A stretch of 64,000 bases of DNA from Bacillota bacterium. GTDB lineage: Bacteria > Bacillota > Clostridia > Christensenellales > Aristaeellaceae. Both the position numbers and the translations under genes were made by a program. The notes beneath the pieces were generated by a model. It worked only from the letters and a program-made list of their open reading frames with translations, made no database searches and had not been told where the DNA came from. Below, piece after piece: positions 32,844-40,500 of the stretch. The stretch's first letter is position 1. The number at the start of each line of letters is the position of its first letter. The stretch spans positions 1 to 64,000 of the forward strand of contig JAEZHK010000013.1 of assembly GCA_023416655.1 (NCBI GenBank), given 5' to 3'.

Positions 32844-33553
32844 CCCCAGTTGGGCTCGATGATCATCTGGGTCACATTCCCCGTCCAGGATACGGGTACG
32901 CTTCCGGTACCCGCCGGGATGGTCAGCGGCCAGTCCTCGGTGGAGGTGCTGCCGGACAGATTCGTATTGCCGCTGTAGATCAGCCCGCCCGGCACATCGA
33001 TGATGACCGATCCGGGCACGTCCGCAACCGCCAGCGTCCTGTCGCCGATGGTCACGGTGATGTCGCCGGTCGCGGTCAGCTGGATCAGCGGGTAGGCCTC
33101 GATGGTGCCTTGTCTAGGCAGATTAAACGCCGCGGTCTTGTTCAACACCGTGGGCGTCGCCTCGTAAGCGAACGGATCGGCCCAGAAGCTGAGCGCGAAG
33201 ATCCGGTCGTTAAAGCCCTCCATCAGCGCCGTCAGCGTCACCGGGTCGGTCAGCCGCGCGCGGAATCGCCTGCCGGGTCGGCTCGACAGCGTCAGCCAGT
33301 CGGTCCCCTGCAGCCAGGCCGCGAGGGTTTCGAGGCTGGCCACCACGCCGCACTGCTCGTAGGGCAAGTAACACTCGACGCTCAGCAGGATCTCGTCCCA
33401 CCCGCCGTCCTGCCGGTGCAGCGCGCCGGAGCGGCCGGGCACCACGATGGCCTCGTCCCGCTTCCCCGCGATCACGACCGGCGGCAGTTTCGTCACCACC
33501 ACCCCGTACTCGTCGGACGAGATCCCGCGCCAGCCAAAGCACCTGTCGCTCAT
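32834..33553 (-). CDS. Phage distal tail protein (Dit-like)
   Basis: This 239-residue protein lies between tape measure and hub. The N-terminal domain has GISSDEYGVVVTKLPPVVIAG and PGRSGALHRQDGGWDE, the usual Dit belt motif with the Gly-Arg-Ser-Gly turn. The C-terminal half (FALSFWADPFAYEATPTVL, then beta-rich VTIGDRTLAVADVPGSVIID) matches the galectin-like domain. It would form the hexameric ring joining tube and hub. Confidence 0.87.
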   Translation of the reverse strand: MSDRCFGWRGISSDEYGVVVTKLPPVVIAGKRDEAIVVPGRSGALHRQDGGWDEILLSVECYLPYEQCGVVASLETLAAWLQGTDWLTLSSRPGRRFRARLTDPVTLTALMEGFNDRIFALSFWADPFAYEATPTVLNKTAAFNLPRQGTIEAYPLIQLTATGDITVTIGDRTLAVADVPGSVIIDVPGGLIYSGNTNLSGSTSTEDWPLTIPAGTGSVPVSWTGNVTQMIIEPNWGWL

Positions 33554-34203
33554 CGTCCCGCCCCCAGTCCGTACTGCAGATCCCGCGCCAGTCGCTGCGC
33601 CCGCCGGTCCAGCTCGCGGATGTCGTTGTCAGAACGCACCACCGCGCCGGGGAACGTCACGCTGACGGGCGCGGCGTAGTGGTTATTGACCACGCCCACG
33701 GCCGCCGCCCGTCCCGCGGGAACACCGGCGGAGGAAGACGCGCCGATGGCCGTCAGACGGCGCATGGCCTCACGCGCGCCGGACGCGCCGCCATCGACGC
33801 CCATCTGAAAGCCCTTCGCGGCGTTCAGGCCGATCTCCTGAAACACCTTGGACGGCGACGCGATGCCCAGCTCGTCCCGCGCGGCCTTGACGGCGGCGCG
33901 GGCCAGCGACCGGAACGCCGCGGCCAGCGCCCCTCTTTTTGAATTCGCGCCCGCGATCATGCCGTTCACCGCCTCGCGACCGGCGGCGTTCAGGCCGTGA
34001 AGCGCTTCCACAGCGCCGCCCGCGCCCGCCTCCGCCGCACCCTTCAGCGCGCCCATCGCGCCGGAAAGCCGTACGATTCCGGCGGACGCGCCCTGTGCGC
34101 GTCCGCTCAGCGCCTGCGCGGCCTCGATGGCGGCCTCCATGCCGCCCAGAAAATTCCCCGCGTCCAGCTCAAGGCTGGCCACGACCGATCCGGCGTCCAT
34201 CAT
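33550..34203 (-). CDS. Very short tape measure-like protein
   Basis: This 217-residue Ala/Gly-rich protein sits exactly where a tape measure should, between tail chaperones and Dit. Its start (DAGSVVASLELDAGNFLGGM) and its end region (ARDELGIASPSKVFQEIGLN, then AAKGFQMGVDGG) are those of tape measure proteins. However, the long helical middle that sets tail length is almost absent; usual lengths are 600-2000 residues. Either the tail is extremely short or the gene has a large in-frame internal deletion. Confidence 0.75.
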   Translation of the reverse strand: MMDAGSVVASLELDAGNFLGGMEAAIEAAQALSGRAQGASAGIVRLSGAMGALKGAAEAGAGGAVEALHGLNAAGREAVNGMIAGANSKRGALAAAFRSLARAAVKAARDELGIASPSKVFQEIGLNAAKGFQMGVDGGASGAREAMRRLTAIGASSSAGVPAGRAAAVGVVNNHYAAPVSVTFPGAVVRSDNDIRELDRRAQRLARDLQYGLGAGR

Positions 34204-34445
34204 GGGATGCGCCTCCTTCCATCGCTTCGATCAGCGCCCGGTTGTCGGGCGATTTCGCGGGCCGAAGCGCCTGCCCGCCCCCAAGCCTTGCCATGTAGTC
34301 GCAGATCGCCTCGTCCAGGCAGTATGCGACGAAGGGGTCGTCAAGGCCGATCAGCTTCGACGGCGGTACCGCGTACACCGCCGCCATCGCCGAAAGGCTC
34401 CCCGCGCACAGCGCCGCGAAATCGGGCCAGCCCTTCCGCCCCCTT
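34169..34445 (-). CDS. Tail assembly chaperone, second frame (gpT-like), made by frameshift
   Basis: A second frame overlaps the end of the gpG-like gene and is open only after a TGA at about 34446. Translated, it gives WPDFAALCAGSLSAMAAVYA then PPSKLIGLDDPFVAYCLDEA, which reads like a real protein both before and after the internal ATG at 34387. Reaching it from the gpG frame needs a +1 or -2 shift. The overlap contains AAGGGGGCGGA (34435-34445), close to the GGGGGCGA slip site recalled for phage Mu. The extended product would be about 205 residues. Confidence 0.7.
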
Positions 34446-34781
34446 CAGCGCGAACGCGTAGATCGCCAGGTACTGTTCGTCGGTCAGCTGCAGGCCCGCC
34501 TCGTTCAAAGCGTCCATCGTCGGCTCCACCAGCGCGTAGCGCGCGATTTCGTGCAGCGCCCGCGCCTGCTGCTCGGGCGGCAGCTTCACCTGCCTACCGG
34601 CGGGGAAGAACAGCTCCTCGATGGCTGGGAGCAATGGGTTGGGCACAAACCCCACGGCCTCGGCCATCGCGACCAGCCCCGGCCGCCTGAGCCTGCACAT
34701 AAAGTCCCCCTCCGGCCCCCAGCCGGGCAGCGCGTACTCCCGCGCCGCGTACCGGCCCGCGGCCTCCGAAATGTCGGTCAT
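34341..34781 (-). CDS. Tail assembly chaperone, first frame (gpG-like)
   Basis: This 146-residue protein lies between tail tube and tape measure, the invariant place of tail chaperones. It has no strong sequence motif; recognisable as chaperone-like is the helical stretch EQQARALHEIARYALVEPTM and LQLTDEQYLAIYAFALKGAEG. Its last ~30 residues, after the presumed slip site, are Gly-rich and look non-coding in this frame, as expected if the frameshifted product is also needed. Confidence 0.78.
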   Translation of the reverse strand: MTDISEAAGRYAAREYALPGWGPEGDFMCRLRRPGLVAMAEAVGFVPNPLLPAIEELFFPAGRQVKLPPEQQARALHEIARYALVEPTMDALNEAGLQLTDEQYLAIYAFALKGAEGLARFRGAVRGEPFGDGGGVRGTAVEADRP

Positions 34782-34946
34782 ACCTTTCCTCCTCTGCCGG
34801 GCGCGGTCCCCGCGCGCGGCGTATCATCCGCCGGGAGCGCATTCGCTCTCCACATAGCGCATTCAATCACCACCGGGAGCGCCTGTCTTCCCTCTCCAAG
34901 CGGGTTTTTCCCATCGGGGGAGCGAAGATGGACGCCCCCTGCTCCG

Positions 34947-35513
34947 TTATCCTTCGGTGCTCGGCAGCGCCGCGATGCGCCGCATGATCAAAGGAGCCTG
35001 CCCGCCCGCGGGCCGGGACTCGATCTTGTAATTCATGGCCGTGAAAGCCCCGTCCTTGAGCGAAGCCTCAAAGGGCCTCCCCTTGCATCCGGGGAACAGC
35101 CATTCGTGGTAGGCGACGGCCTCGCCGCCGTCGTCCCGGTCGGACGTGTAGGCATACAGGTCGAAGGCGGTCCGCGGCGCGGCGGACCCCACGGCGGGGG
35201 CCGTGTAGGTTTCGCCGATGTCGCCCGGGGTTCCGGTCAGCGCGCCGCCGTCCACCAGCGCCAGGATCTGCGTGTGCAGCACCGGGTCGTCCAATTGGAT
35301 GTCGTAGCCCTTCAGGATGTCCTCCGTCCTCAGCGTACCGTGGATCGTGTTCTTGACGCGCAGCTCCTGCTCCGCGCCGGAGGACAGACTGGCGGCAAAG
35401 GTCAGGCTGGTCATGGTCTCCACCACGTAGGTGCGTGGCGTCCCACCGCTCGTGACCACCTTGATGCGCTCGCAGTTGGCGATGTTGCCGCCCGCGATTC
35501 GGGTATCGGCCAT
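34947..35513 (-). CDS. Major tail tube protein
   Basis: This 188-residue tail tube-like protein starts MADTRIAGGN after AAGGAGGAATCTT. It contains beta-rich stretches (YVVETMTSLTFAASLSSGAE, LHTQILALVDGGAL, YAYTSDRDDGGEAVAYHEW, DGAFTAMNYKIESRPAGGQ) found in tail tube proteins of Firmicute siphophages. Position upstream of the chaperones supports this. The frame is open much farther 5' through a repeat, but that part has no ribosome site. Confidence 0.82.
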   Translation of the reverse strand: MADTRIAGGNIANCERIKVVTSGGTPRTYVVETMTSLTFAASLSSGAEQELRVKNTIHGTLRTEDILKGYDIQLDDPVLHTQILALVDGGALTGTPGDIGETYTAPAVGSAAPRTAFDLYAYTSDRDDGGEAVAYHEWLFPGCKGRPFEASLKDGAFTAMNYKIESRPAGGQAPLIMRRIAALPSTEG

Positions 35514-35570
35514 AAGATTCCTCCTTGCATGGCTTTGCACCGTGTAGAATGTTGGCAGGTGATTGGGTTT

Positions 35571-35741
35571 CAACCGTTCCCGGCGACCCGTGCGCCGGGA
35601 ATCGGTTTCCATAACCAGTGCGAACACTGGTGGCGGCAACATTTCCTTAAGTCAGTGAGCCGCCCGGAAATCCCGCAGGATTTCATGGCTCACGCAGATT
35701 TCCTCCCATCGCGCCCAAAAGCCGCCAGGCGGATTTTGGGC
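35571..35741. repeat. Repeat family R3 copy b (inverted) inside the phage element
   Basis: This lies in the 230-base gap between the tail completion gene and the tail tube gene. It aligns, inverted, with 12273-12416, and adds a hairpin of GCGCCCAAAA and TTTTGGGCGC arms (35710-35741). No gene is seen in the gap. Sharing with the pho operon shows the repeat moves between host and phage DNA. Confidence 0.8.
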
Positions 35742-35745
35742 GCCT

Positions 35746-36084
35746 TTATAGAGCGCACAGCGCCGCAAATTCCATCGTTTGGGCGTGGGCCTTGAAACCT
35801 TCGTCGATGGCTTCAGGCCCCGCCGAGCCGCGCGGCTTCAGCCCGATTTCTGTCAGCCTTCGCGCAACCTCCCGGATCAGCGGCTCCAGTTCCGCCTGCC
35901 GCCCCAGCGGCACAAAGGCGCTGACCCCCACCAGCCGTTCGACGGTGGCCCGGGTCCGGGGCGCCACCCCGCCGTCGAACACCACCAGGTAGGCCTGCCT
36001 GCAAGGTCCAACCGCCTCGCCGGGGCGGTACACGGGGATGCCAGCGCCCGCAAGCGCCTGAAGCGCGCGTTCGAACGGGCTCAT
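35746..36084 (-). CDS. Phage tail completion/terminator-like protein
   Basis: This 112-residue protein occupies the last neck-module position before the tail tube and begins SPFERALQALAGAGIPVYRP. The length and mixed alpha/beta pattern (AYLVVFDGGVAP, VPLGRQAELEPLIREVARRL) fit gpU/gp11-like tail terminators, but no diagnostic motif is seen. Its ATG overlaps the stop of the repeat-derived 34-residue frame upstream. GGGAGGGAAGC precedes it. Confidence 0.65.
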   Translation of the reverse strand: MSPFERALQALAGAGIPVYRPGEAVGPCRQAYLVVFDGGVAPRTRATVERLVGVSAFVPLGRQAELEPLIREVARRLTEIGLKPRGSAGPEAIDEGFKAHAQTMEFAALCAL

Positions 36085-36185
36085 ATGCTTCCCTCCCCTG
36101 CAAGCGTTTGAAGCGCGTACTCGATATGGTTCATGAGCTTCCCTCTCCCTGCAAGCGATTGAAGCGCGTACTCGTTATGGTTCAT
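36081..36185 (-). CDS. 34-residue frame made of two tandem copies of a gene start
   Basis: The frame reads MNHNEYALQSLAGRGKL then MNHIEYALQTLAGEGSI, two near-identical 17-residue units (51 bases). Both resemble the start of the following gene (FERALQALAGAG). It begins by ATGA overlap with the gpJ/gp10-like gene and ends by overlap with the tail completion gene, so it keeps the chain of coupled translation unbroken. A functional peptide is doubtful; it looks like a duplicated start region. Confidence 0.5.
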   Translation of the reverse strand: MNHNEYALQSLAGRGKLMNHIEYALQTLAGEGSI

Positions 36186-36529
36186 GCGCTTCCCTCCCCC
36201 GCCAGCGCCCGCAGGAATTCCGGCGCGAACCGGCGCACGGTGGGGCCTAGGATGGCGTACCTCCCGCCGTACCCCGCCTCCAATGCCGCCGAATAGGGCG
36301 CGCCGCCGGTCAGCGTGATTTTGATCCGCGCCCCATCCGCCTCCGCCAACCCCCGGATCGCGCTCCGCGCGCGCCCGGTCCGGTCCGCCCACGGGCGGTT
36401 TGCCTTCGCGTGCGCTTCCATACGCTCAGCCAGCGCCCGTCCGGTTCCGAGTAGAGCTTCCCGCCGCCTCACCTTCTCCTTCGCCAGCGCGCGGACGAAC
36501 GGCGAAGCGTCCAGCTTGATCCCGGTCAT
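36182..36529 (-). CDS. HK97 gp10-like neck protein
   Basis: This 115-residue protein starts TGIKLDASPFVRALAKEKVR and has the family layout: N-terminal helix, a basic helical centre (ALAERMEAHAKANRPWADRTGRAR), then the hallmark GGAPYSAALEAGYGGRYAILG turn and a C-terminal helix (FAPEFLRALAGEG). gp10-type proteins connect head and tail. The same start is duplicated 68 bases upstream as a dead 12-codon frame. Confidence 0.78.
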   Translation of the reverse strand: MTGIKLDASPFVRALAKEKVRRREALLGTGRALAERMEAHAKANRPWADRTGRARSAIRGLAEADGARIKITLTGGAPYSAALEAGYGGRYAILGPTVRRFAPEFLRALAGEGSA

Positions 36530-36558
36530 GAAATCCCCTCCATCCTTGCGACCAGCGC

Positions 36559-36597
36559 TCAGGCGAACGGCGAAGCGTCCAGCTTGATCCCGGTCAT
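36559..36597 (-). pseudogene. 12-codon duplicate of the gp10-like gene start
   Basis: ATG-ACC-GGG... gives MTGIKLDASPFA then TGA. The first 11 codons are identical to the start of the gp10-like gene 68 bases downstream. It opens by ATGA overlap with the stop of the preceding head-tail gene, so the true gp10-like start now stands alone behind GGAGGGGATTTC. Confidence 0.75.
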
Positions 36598-36929
36598 GAA
36601 ATCTCTTCCAGTCGATAGGTCTGGTACGCGCCGTGGTCGGCGACGTGCAGGATCCGGTACCGCCCGCCGGGCAGGCTCAGTTCGTCGCCCGCCTGCGCTC
36701 CGGGCAGATCGTCCGGATAGAGCGCCATCAGGTAGCGCCCGTCCGGCTGGTCGACCAGCTGTCCGGGCAGCGCGGCGGAGAACACGCCGCCGCGCTTTTC
36801 GTAATAGAACCCGCCCGCCTCGCCGACGAGCGCCCCGTCCGGGGGCCGGAGGACCTGTCCATCGAGGCGCTTCCTCCGGGCGGTCGCGCCGCGCAGCCTC
36901 AGCCGCAGGATGCGTTCGTAGGCGTCCAT
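36594..36929 (-). CDS. Head closure / head-tail adaptor-like protein
   Basis: This 111-residue protein starts DAYERILRLRLRGATARRKR. The beta-barrel pattern (GRYLMALYPDDLPGAQAG, DELSLPGGRYRILHVADHGA) is typical of small SPP1 gp16-like head closure proteins. Placed second after the capsid gene in the neck module. No diagnostic residues; call is from length, order and fold pattern. Confidence 0.65.
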   Translation of the reverse strand: MDAYERILRLRLRGATARRKRLDGQVLRPPDGALVGEAGGFYYEKRGGVFSAALPGQLVDQPDGRYLMALYPDDLPGAQAGDELSLPGGRYRILHVADHGAYQTYRLEEIS

Positions 36930-37202
36930 TTACCCTCCTGCCCGGGGGATTGCGCCGCCCCGGTTCGGCCGATAGGCGGCGGCCAGCCCCAGCCAGTATT
37001 CGCGGCTGTTCTCCATGCGCGTGCCGTCCGGCAGCGTGGCCCCGTCCATGCGCGCCTTCGCGAGCGCGCCCAGGTAGATCGCGCCACTTACGTCGCCGCG
37101 CGCCTCCTGAAAGAAGGCTTCAAGCTGCCCGTCGGTCAGCACCCGAAGCACCCCGGCCTCGTCCAGCACGGTTTTGATCAGGTCCAGCTGCTCGCCCGTC
37201 AT
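36930..37202 (-). CDS. Head-tail connector (gp6/gp15-like) protein
   Basis: This 90-residue mainly helical protein lies directly after the capsid gene, the usual place of the first connector. It begins TGEQLDLIKTVLDEAGVLRV and contains VSGAIYLGALAKARMDGATL. Its ATG overlaps the capsid stop by four bases. The call rests on position, size and helical pattern. Confidence 0.6.
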   Translation of the reverse strand: MTGEQLDLIKTVLDEAGVLRVLTDGQLEAFFQEARGDVSGAIYLGALAKARMDGATLPDGTRMENSREYWLGLAAAYRPNRGGAIPRAGG

Positions 37203-38314
37203 GCGCCGATCACGACCGTCACAGGCGCGGACGCTGCCACCGCCCTGCCCTCACCGTCCCGAGCGGCTACCACCAGCTTGTGCCCGGCGGTGGCGGCGAT
37301 CTGGGCGGAGCCGTCCACGAGCGTCAGCGCGCTCCAAGCGGAGAGGTCGTCGCCCAGCGCCGGGGCGGCCTGCGCGGCGGCCGCCTTGTAGACCAGCTCG
37401 CCGACGGCGGTGCCGTCCTCGTAATCCATCCCCGACACGGTGGCGGCGGTCTTCCCGGTCCCGCCCGCCGCGGAGATCAGCGTCAGCTTCGCAAGGCCGG
37501 TCCGGAGCGCGTAGAGCGCGCCACGCTTGTTTGCCAGCACGAAGGCGTCGTAGTAGACGCGGCCCTCGCACAGCGTGCCGTTGATGCCCGGCGGGTTGTC
37601 GTGCAGCTTGTACTCGGCCAGCTTCTGCGGCGCGGTGGTGGCCTTCGGGTGGACCAGCAGCAGCTCCACGCCCGCGGGCAGGTGGCTCTCCGGCACGGCC
37701 ACGATGGGCGTCATATCCGCCTCGCCCACCTGGCCCTTGATGCGGGTGGTGGGGTCGATCTTCGCGGCGGTGGTGAAATTGGGGTCCAGCTGGAGCTTCA
37801 CGCGCATCGCGTGGCTGATGAACAGCACGCGGCCCTCACGGGGCACCAGCAGCTCGTCCAGGTGCTGATTCGCGGCCAGGATGCGCTCGTAGGGCTTGAT
37901 GTCGCCCGCGTAGCCGCCCAGCTCGATGTGACCGGCGAAAGCCGTCATGCGGTTCAGGCGGTAGCGGTCTATCTCGGGGGTGATGACCTCGTCCTGCTGG
38001 CGTCGGAGCGCGGCCCCGGCATTGAGGCTGCCAGCCGATTCGTCGTCCGAGGCGCGGTCCACGGTAAAGGTGAACGCGCGGTCGCGCCCCATCGCCATCT
38101 CCTGCACGGTGTTGTCAAGTTCCGCGGGCGTGCCGTACCGGTTCTCCCCGCTGCGCTGGTAGTCGCGCATTTGGGCGGTGGCGGTGGAAAACACCTTGAC
38201 CGTCTGCGCCCCGACGAAGTCGTAGTCGTGGTTGACCGCCGCCTCGGTCAGCGACTGGGCCGAAAAACGCTCGTCGATCAGCCCGGAATACTTGGTGACC
38301 AGATTCTGCGCCAT
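37199..38314 (-). CDS. Major capsid protein with C-terminal Ig-like domain
   Basis: This 371-residue protein follows the scaffold gene. It begins AQNLVTKYSGLIDERFSAQS with the capsid-type lead ALRRQQDEVITPEIDRYRLNR and FISHAMRVKLQLDPNF. From about 285 on, a distinct domain (LTLVDGSAQIAATAGHKLVV ending APVTVVIG) resembles bacterial Ig-like decoration domains. Start set by GAGGAGGAACAGT. An HK97-like shell protein is expected from its gene order; no capsid protease is visible, so a P22-like scaffold exit is plausible. Confidence 0.85.
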   Translation of the reverse strand: MAQNLVTKYSGLIDERFSAQSLTEAAVNHDYDFVGAQTVKVFSTATAQMRDYQRSGENRYGTPAELDNTVQEMAMGRDRAFTFTVDRASDDESAGSLNAGAALRRQQDEVITPEIDRYRLNRMTAFAGHIELGGYAGDIKPYERILAANQHLDELLVPREGRVLFISHAMRVKLQLDPNFTTAAKIDPTTRIKGQVGEADMTPIVAVPESHLPAGVELLLVHPKATTAPQKLAEYKLHDNPPGINGTLCEGRVYYDAFVLANKRGALYALRTGLAKLTLISAAGGTGKTAATVSGMDYEDGTAVGELVYKAAAAQAAPALGDDLSAWSALTLVDGSAQIAATAGHKLVVAARDGEGRAVAASAPVTVVIGA

Positions 38315-38423
38315 ACTGTTCCTCCTCATTTGTTGCCTGATCCGCGGGCGCTCCCGCCCGAAAACTGACCTGTTGCTTCAATCCGCTTCCGTTCCCAAAG
38401 CCCGCAGCCGCAATATCGGCGCG

Positions 38424-39095
38424 CTACGCTCCCAAAAACCCCCGCTCGAAGGCGTCGCGTTGAGGCCTCCGGGGTGCCGACGCCTGCCCGGTGCCCACGC
38501 CGCCGCGAAGCGCCGGATGTTCCCTCAAGACCGCCCGGACCGCATCCCGGATCCTGCCGCATGCCTTCCCGTCCTCCGGGTCGATGCCCGAAAGATCGGA
38601 AATCCTCGCCACTTGATCCAGCCGGTCCTCCGGCACGCCCATCGCACTGGCGGCGGCCCGCGCCTCGGAGAACACCGCCCGCAATGCGTAGCCCTCCGCC
38701 CGCCGCTTCCACGCCGCCTCGGAGCCTCCGTCCTCGATGACCGCTTCTTTGATTCCCCTCTCCCCGGCGGCCACGGCGTCCTGTTCCGGCTCTTCCAAGC
38801 CAACAGCAAAACCGACCCGTGCTGGTTTTTCTGTTCCGGCGTCACAGCCGACCGGTGTCGGTTTCTCGCCCCCGACATCGTCGCACTGTGTCAATTCACC
38901 CGCTCTGGTACACGTGCCGCCCTGTGCCGGTTCTCCCTCTCCGGCAGCGCCGCCATGCACCGACCCCTCCCCAAGCTCCAAGGCAAGTCCTGTCGCCGCG
39001 CCAGGTACATCCTCCGCCGCCGCATCCGGCTCCTCCGGTGTCGTCACGGCCTCCGCGCCTTCGGCCCGCTCCATCTCCACATCCCGCTCGTCCAT
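38424..39095 (-). CDS. Phage scaffold-like protein
   Basis: This 223-residue acidic protein lies between portal and capsid. The first ~120 residues are Glu/Gly/Ala-rich and low in complexity. The latter part (AAWKRRAEGYALRAVFSEAR, VPEDRLDQVARISDLSGIDP, CGRIRDAVRAVLREHPALRG) matches the pattern of phage minor structural/scaffold (GP20-like) proteins. The start at the second of two adjacent ATGs is preferred because TAGGAGGG is six bases upstream. The N-terminal low-complexity part may be expanded by repeats. Confidence 0.7.
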   Translation of the reverse strand: MDERDVEMERAEGAEAVTTPEEPDAAAEDVPGAATGLALELGEGSVHGGAAGEGEPAQGGTCTRAGELTQCDDVGGEKPTPVGCDAGTEKPARVGFAVGLEEPEQDAVAAGERGIKEAVIEDGGSEAAWKRRAEGYALRAVFSEARAAASAMGVPEDRLDQVARISDLSGIDPEDGKACGRIRDAVRAVLREHPALRGGVGTGQASAPRRPQRDAFERGFLGA

Positions 39096-39138
39096 CATCG
39101 CCCTCCTATCCGGCTCCAGTCCCCGCGTAAACCCTGCG

Positions 39139-40500
39139 CTATCCCGCGCCGAAGTGGCCCCGCTCCAGCTCAATCTGCCTGAGTTCCCCCGCCGCGTCGG
39201 CGTCCGGCTGCCATTTCCGGATATACCCCAGGCGGCTGCGCGTCCCGCCCGCCACCTCGCCCAAGTCCCTCGCGCGCTCTTCTTCCTCGTCGTCCGGGAT
39301 CGGGTACAGGTGTTCGACCCGCACAGAATACTCAATTCCGGGCAGCGCCTCCACGCCGTAAATGACTGCCATCTCGGTAAGCCGCTTCGCCATCCACCGG
39401 AGCGCGTCGTCCCACTCGGCCCACTTCTCCTCGCAGCGGCAGATCAGCCCCCAGTACACGGCGCGCATGGCCTTGCCGCTCGCGGCGAAGCCGCGGAGCT
39501 CTTCGACGCTCGCCTCCGGCACCGACAGAAGGTCGTGCATGTCGCCCCGAATGCGGGCGATGGCGTGCTCATAGCGCTGGTCGTAGCCGAATTCCGGCTC
39601 GAGTACACTCGCGGAGGCCTGCCCCGCACCCGCGCGAGACGGATCGGTGGCCAGGTCGATCAGCGCGCCGGGCGCGATCACCACGTGCTCCACCGACGCC
39701 TGCGACGCGTCCACCAGCACCTTTTGCGGGAACATGTTGAACTTGAGCGCGTCGATGTCGTCACTCTTCAGCTGGTTGTAGGCCGCTTGGTTCCCGGCCA
39801 GCTCCCGCGCATCGCTCTCGCCCGAAAGGTCCCCGGTCAGCCCGTCGTTGACGATCACATACGCGGGCACAAAAGTCAACCCGGTATCCTCGCCCCGGTG
39901 CCGCGCCTCCACCAGACGGCCATAGCCGTCAAACACGCCCTCGTCGATCAGGCACCGCCCGCCGTCCATCCACAGCTTCTTGCGGTAGACGCGCTGGCGG
40001 CTCCGCTCCAAAGAATCGTTCAGGCCGTAGAAGAAGATGATCTTGGAGATCTCCCCGCCCTCGTCCAGCTCGTATACGAACTCGGTGGCCGGGACGAACC
40101 GGACGGACAATCCCCGCCCCGGCGCGCCGTCCAGGCACAGCGCGACGCGCTTCCCAATGAAACAGTCGCGCACACCGTGCAGCAGCTTCTTCTGCCAGCG
40201 GTTGGCCGAAAGCGTCCCCGCCAGGAACCGCTCGATTTGGGCCGCCGCTTCAGCGTCCTCCGCCGCCGCCAGCACGCGCAGTTCCGGCGCGCGCCCGGCC
40301 ATGAAGCGGCTCTCCTCCTTGATCAGCTTCTTGATGAGGTTGGTGACAAGGTGGGTCGCCTCCGAATCCCCGTGCGGGGAATGCTCCTGCCCCTCGCCGC
40401 CGTAGAGCCGGTACAGCCGGTTCAGTTCGTCCAGCTCCCGGACGGCCTCGCCGCCGTACAGCCCACCCAGCTCCAGCTTGATCCATTCCAGATTGGTCAT
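39139..40500 (-). CDS. Phage portal protein (SPP1 gp6-like)
   Basis: This 453-residue portal starts MTNLEWIKLELGGL and overlaps the terminase stop (ATGA). Family stretches include KKLIKEESRFMAGRAPELRV, CFIGKRVALCLDG, FVPATEFVYELDEGGEI, NDGLTGDLSGESDARELAGN-QAAYNQLKSD and NMFPQKVLVDAS. Forms the dodecameric DNA channel at one capsid vertex. A longer upstream frame is a shadow over the terminase. Confidence 0.9.
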   Translation of the reverse strand: MTNLEWIKLELGGLYGGEAVRELDELNRLYRLYGGEGQEHSPHGDSEATHLVTNLIKKLIKEESRFMAGRAPELRVLAAAEDAEAAAQIERFLAGTLSANRWQKKLLHGVRDCFIGKRVALCLDGAPGRGLSVRFVPATEFVYELDEGGEISKIIFFYGLNDSLERSRQRVYRKKLWMDGGRCLIDEGVFDGYGRLVEARHRGEDTGLTFVPAYVIVNDGLTGDLSGESDARELAGNQAAYNQLKSDDIDALKFNMFPQKVLVDASQASVEHVVIAPGALIDLATDPSRAGAGQASASVLEPEFGYDQRYEHAIARIRGDMHDLLSVPEASVEELRGFAASGKAMRAVYWGLICRCEEKWAEWDDALRWMAKRLTEMAVIYGVEALPGIEYSVRVEHLYPIPDDEEEERARDLGEVAGGTRSRLGYIRKWQPDADAAGELRQIELERGHFGAG

